A stretch of DNA of 64,000 nucleotides from Candidatus Poribacteria bacterium. GTDB taxonomy: Bacteria > Poribacteria > WGA-4E > WGA-3G. The notes beneath the pieces were generated by a model. It was given only the letters and a program-made list of their open reading frames with translations, searched no databases and was not told the DNA's origin. Each line of letters begins with the position of its first letter. Position 1 is the stretch's first letter. Shown here piece after piece: positions 61,353 to 64,000 of the stretch. Made by a program: the position numbers and the translations under genes. The DNA is taken from the NCBI GenBank assembly GCA_022828145.1, contig JAJEJA010000094.1, positions 1-64,000 on the forward strand. The letters run 5' to 3'.

Positions 61353-61637
61353 TCAAGTTGTTTTTGGAGTAACCAACTCATCTCCAACCGATTCATACTG
61401 AACCGACATCACCCATTCGCCGGTACCCCGCAGATGGACATTACACTTTTTTAGCCACTCAATTAGTGTAAGACGGTCGCGTGCTTCCCATTCACAAAGC
61501 ATCCTACCTGATAACGTATCACATAGAACACGGATGTTTTGAACATCTTCATCTGCTTCTTCTTGGAAACGTTTCAACAGACGTGCGACATCTTGCCGCG
61601 TCATACATGCGATCGCATGAGCAGAGATAAATTTCAT
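61353..61637 (-). CDS. Small ferredoxin-like-fold protein, possibly DUF4242-like
   Basis: The 94 residues show an alternating helix-strand pattern (MTRQDVARLLKRFQEEADE, VQNIRVLCDTLSGRMLCEWEARDRLTLIEWLKKCNV) like DUF4242/muconolactone-isomerase-type small proteins. No catalytic residues are assigned. It sits 46 bases before the tandem PTPS gene in the same operon, which may only mean shared transcription. Confidence 0.5.
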   Translation of the reverse strand: MKFISAHAIACMTRQDVARLLKRFQEEADEDVQNIRVLCDTLSGRMLCEWEARDRLTLIEWLKKCNVHLRGTGEWVMSVQYESVGDELVTPKTT

Positions 61638-61699
61638 ATTTCAAACTATCTTATATTGTGCAAGACATTTGCGTGATGATTACATCACCGTGTCTGTGT

Positions 61700-62548
61700 T
61701 CAATCCCGTGCTATAGGTGCCCCGACCAAATTGCCCCATTCTGTCCAACTACCGTCATAGTTGCGTACCTTCTCATATCCGAGTAGGTATTTCAGGACAA
61801 ACCATGTATGTGATGATCTTTCACCGATACGACAATAAGCGATGGTTTCTTTTGTATCATCAACCCCAGCACCGCCATAGATTGTTTTCAGTTCATCGTG
61901 TGATTTGAAGGTGCCATCTTCAGCGACAGCAGTTGCCCATGGAATATTCGCTGCACCTGGGATGTGTCCACCTCTTTGTGCCGTTTCACTCATTCCTGGT
62001 GGTGCGATGACTTCACCGGAGAATTCTGCAGGTGAACGCACATCAACGAGGTTAATCACACCTTGCTCCAGTGTGGGTAGGACATTGTCCTTAGTTGCGC
62101 GTACATTGTCATCTGGGAATTTAGCCTGATATCCGGTACTTGCATAAGATGGTACATCCTTGACAAGTTCTCTACCTTCATCAATCCATTTTTGGCGTCC
62201 GCCGTTCATCACCTTCAATAGACTCTCATCATGTCCATAATAGCGAAATTGCCAAAGTGCATAAGTTGCAAACCAGTTGTTGTTATCACCATAGAAAATA
62301 ACGTTGGTATCGTTAGCGATTCCACTGTCATGGCAGAGTGCTTCAAACTGTTCTCTTGTGAGTATATCGCGTCGCACTTGGTCACACAGCTGCGTTTGCC
62401 AATTCAGACCAACTGCCCCAGCGATATGTCCATCAGCGTAAGCGGTTGTGTCAACATCGACTTCAAGTAGACGGATTCCCGCATCATTACCGTGTTCTGC
62501 CACCCAATCCGTACTAACCAATACTTCAGGATTAACGTATTCAGCCAT
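61700..62548 (-). CDS. Thiosulfate sulfurtransferase (tandem rhodanese)
   Basis: The 282-residue protein has two rhodanese domains. The first is inactive (Asp-free NWFATYALWQFRYYG region) and the second carries the active Cys in AYCRIGERSSHTWF. This motif matches CysA2/SseC-type thiosulfate sulfurtransferases. It transfers sulfane sulfur to cyanide or other acceptors. Transcription starts from the consensus promoter at 62651-62679, and the gene lies 62 bases ahead of the small ORF and the pterin genes, possibly reading into them. Confidence 0.93.
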   Translation of the reverse strand: MAEYVNPEVLVSTDWVAEHGNDAGIRLLEVDVDTTAYADGHIAGAVGLNWQTQLCDQVRRDILTREQFEALCHDSGIANDTNVIFYGDNNNWFATYALWQFRYYGHDESLLKVMNGGRQKWIDEGRELVKDVPSYASTGYQAKFPDDNVRATKDNVLPTLEQGVINLVDVRSPAEFSGEVIAPPGMSETAQRGGHIPGAANIPWATAVAEDGTFKSHDELKTIYGGAGVDDTKETIAYCRIGERSSHTWFVLKYLLGYEKVRNYDGSWTEWGNLVGAPIARD

Positions 62549-62650
62549 ATCTGTTACCCTTCCTTACCTTAGAAAAAATTATAGAGTGATACTGTATCAC
62601 TGTATCTGTATAAATCTTAGATGCACGACAACACATTAGTATATGTTTAT

Positions 62651-62679
62651 ATTATACGTATTAGGTTTTATTTTGTCAA
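62651..62679 (-). promoter_or_regulatory. Perfect-consensus promoter of the rhodanese operon
   Basis: On the minus strand: TTGACA (62679-62674), 17 bases, TATAAT (62656-62651). The leader is about 95 bases. The rest of 62549-62785 holds no gene. Confidence 0.7.
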
Positions 62680-62785
62680 ATATTCTATGCCCCCCTCATA
62701 TAAAGAAGGGTTTGAAAAAACATAAGACATTTGATAACATGCTGTTGCATGAGATTGTCTCTAAATAATCAATAAATAGTATTGC

Positions 62786-62908
62786 AACGTGAGTTTGAAA
62801 AATCAGATTTTCCCAGGCCGGTATGTTCGGTTTCCTAACCGAACATACCGGGTCTATGAAGTGATATTTTGGGCAAAATGAAGTCCATATTCCTATTATC
62901 AAACTCAT
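62786..62908. mobile_element. Miniature inverted-repeat element next to the WD40 fragment
   Basis: The left terminus AACGTGAGTTTGA (62786-62798) faces TTATCAAACTCA (62896-62907). Inside, CCGGTATGTTCGG and CCGAACATACCGG (near 62818-62850) form a hairpin, and GGGCAAAATGAAGTCCATAT matches the element at 24301-24420. WD40 coding sequence begins at its right edge. Confidence 0.7.
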
Positions 62909-63751
62909 ATCTTTGTTTCGGTTTGGGATATTGAAACTGGAAACAGACTTTCTGTTGATAGGGTAGAAATATTAGATAGGCGTGAATATCGTAATGCTAT
63001 AGGTTATGAATTTGCCATATCACCAGACGGGAATCTATTTGTTACCAACGATCTTGTAGTGCGCTTATGGGATACGCATACCAAAGATGTATTATCTACA
63101 ATAGGTGGTAAAGAACATGCTGGTTTTGTAAAAACAGTGGTGTTTTCTCCTGATGGTAGCCTACTGGCAGTAACTGCGCGTAAAGACAATACTGTTCAAA
63201 TATGGGATGTGCCTAACCGCAAAACGCTCTGTAGACTTGAGGGGCATACGACGCATGTTTACAGTTTGGCATTTTCTCCTGATAACAAGACTGTCATCAC
63301 CTCAGGTTGGACTTCTAAGGACGTAACAATAAGGTTGTGGGATACCCTGACCGGTGCGTTACTTGCATCTTTTCCAGACCAAGGTGCAGTAGCATTTGCA
63401 CCAGACAGGAACACCTTTGCCGGTGGTACACACATTTATACTTGGAATCCCGAAACTATCCAGTACGACCGGAAAGTACGATTGGAAGATGTACCCAAGT
63501 CTCCCCTACCATATCCAACTGTACTAACATTTTCTCCGGATGGGTCAGTAGTTGTGAGTGGTAATAGGGATGGCATAGTCCAATTGCGAGATTCAACTAC
63601 TGGTAAGATAATTTCTGAATATGCCGGACATGCAAGTTCGATATCAAAGTTAGTGTTTTCTGAAGATGGTACAACACTTGCTACAAGCAGTAGAGATGGC
63701 ACAATTCTTGTGTGGGATTGGGATGAAGTGCTTAAGGGTTCGGACCAGTAA
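62906..63751 (+). pseudogene. WD40 repeat protein truncated at its 5' end
   Basis: The frame is open from 62882, after a TGA, but WD40 sequence starts only at about 62906 with HIFVSVWDIETGNRL, the end of a blade. Five further blades follow (VVRLWDTHTKDV, TVQIWDVPNRKT, TIRLWDTLTGAL, IVQLRDSTTGKI, TILVWDWDEVL). The earlier part of the gene is missing: upstream of the inverted-repeat element there is no WD40-like sequence. A GTG at 63059 could start a shortened protein of 230 residues, with no good ribosome site. Likely a decayed gene. Confidence 0.7.
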
Positions 63752-63791
63752 GAAATAAATATTTGAAAATCCTTCCCAAAAACCAGATTTA

Positions 63792-63800
63792 TGCTATAAT
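63792..63800 (+). promoter_or_regulatory. Extended -10 element before the last gene
   Basis: TGCTATAAT, with no convincing -35. The next start codon is at 63967. Confidence 0.4.
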
Positions 63801-63966
63801 TCTTCTAATAGACGTTTTCTGATATGCTCCAGGATATATTTCTTTGATTTCCATATTTACATAAGAATTCTAACCTTCTTATCTAAACACCTACTTATCT
63901 ACACAGAATTATGCACCCGATTCACCGTTTCGTGGCATCATTATAGGGTGAAATCGGAGGTGTACC

Positions 63967-64000
63967 ATGAAAAACAACGATACACAATTAATTCACCTTA
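63967..64000 (+). CDS. Start of a gene cut by the window edge
   Basis: ATG 63967 with GGAGG at 63956-63960, a strong ribosome site. Eleven residues are visible (MKNNDTQLIHL). The pattern resembles starts of ECF sigma factors, but this is too short to judge. Confidence 0.5.
   Translation, partial: MKNNDTQLIHL

Noticed and set aside
1..64000. CRISPR array, rRNA, tRNA or prophage modules
   Set aside because: I saw no regularly spaced direct repeats, no tRNA-like cloverleaf, and no phage structural genes on reading both strands.

Overview
The window looks like a bacterial chromosome segment of moderate to low GC with dense coding on both strands. I favour a Candidatus Poribacteria-like organism or a close relative. 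The reasons are the mix of families rather than any single marker: several PQQ-type beta-propeller proteins, a type I sulfatase operon, Rpn-type nuclease/transposase remnants, a Reg_prop/SpoIIE sensor, an inositol catabolic cluster, and many short interspersed palindromic repeats. No rRNA, tRNA or CRISPR array was seen, so the taxonomic call is inference.

Layout. 1-4900 (+): housekeeping block yebC, ruvC, ruvA, ruvB, queA, yajC. 4967-14675 (-): IolB-like cupin, maf, small ORF, SRPBCC protein, membrane-anchored dihaem cytochrome, a 1351-residue double-propeller SpoIIE phosphatase and an S9 peptidase. 15001-24990 (+): an Rpn gene with a duplicated 3' end, three secreted propeller/lipoprotein genes, and an operon pairing an adenylate-forming enzyme with a gene that reads through an in-frame TGA and is probably a selenoprotein. 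A repeat-rich gap and an orphan hsdS follow. 26578-28197 (-): ATPase-nuclease fusion. 28445-41247 (+): streptogramin-lyase-like propeller, aldehyde dehydrogenase, sulfatase, iron alcohol dehydrogenase, another propeller, HemW-like radical SAM protein, a broken DUF433/DUF5615 pair, a PaaK-like ligase, a halogenase-like flavoprotein and a TAXI binding protein.

41337-47571 holds a partner-switching signalling island: STAS and HATPase genes on + converge on a - strand operon of two STAS proteins, a universal stress protein, a multi-PAS histidine kinase, a receiver, and a receiver-PP2C phosphatase. Next come radC (+) and a - strand operon of Ser/Thr kinase, iolC, iolD, a small CxxC protein and rlmB, then KDPG/KHG aldolase. 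IolC and IolD catalyse successive-pathway steps of myo-inositol breakdown; the IolB-like gene lies far away and seems shortened. 56091-58781 is a tandem pair of CNNM/CorC membrane proteins bracketed by direct repeats. 59091-62548 (-) is a rhodanese, small protein, tandem PTPS/QueD, folE and SDR operon. The right edge has a WD40 gene cut off at a miniature repeat element, and the start of another gene.

The most interesting signals are: (1) the in-frame TGA preceded by Cys and followed by a SECIS-like hairpin at 22531-22568; (2) the fused PTPS protein in which one domain lacks the catalytic Cys and the other lacks the catalytic His, so that one composite active site could remain; (3) a family of miniature inverted-repeat elements sharing the terminus TTATCAAACTCACGTTAG, which abut ruvC, truncate the WD40 gene and lie beside the CNNM pair.
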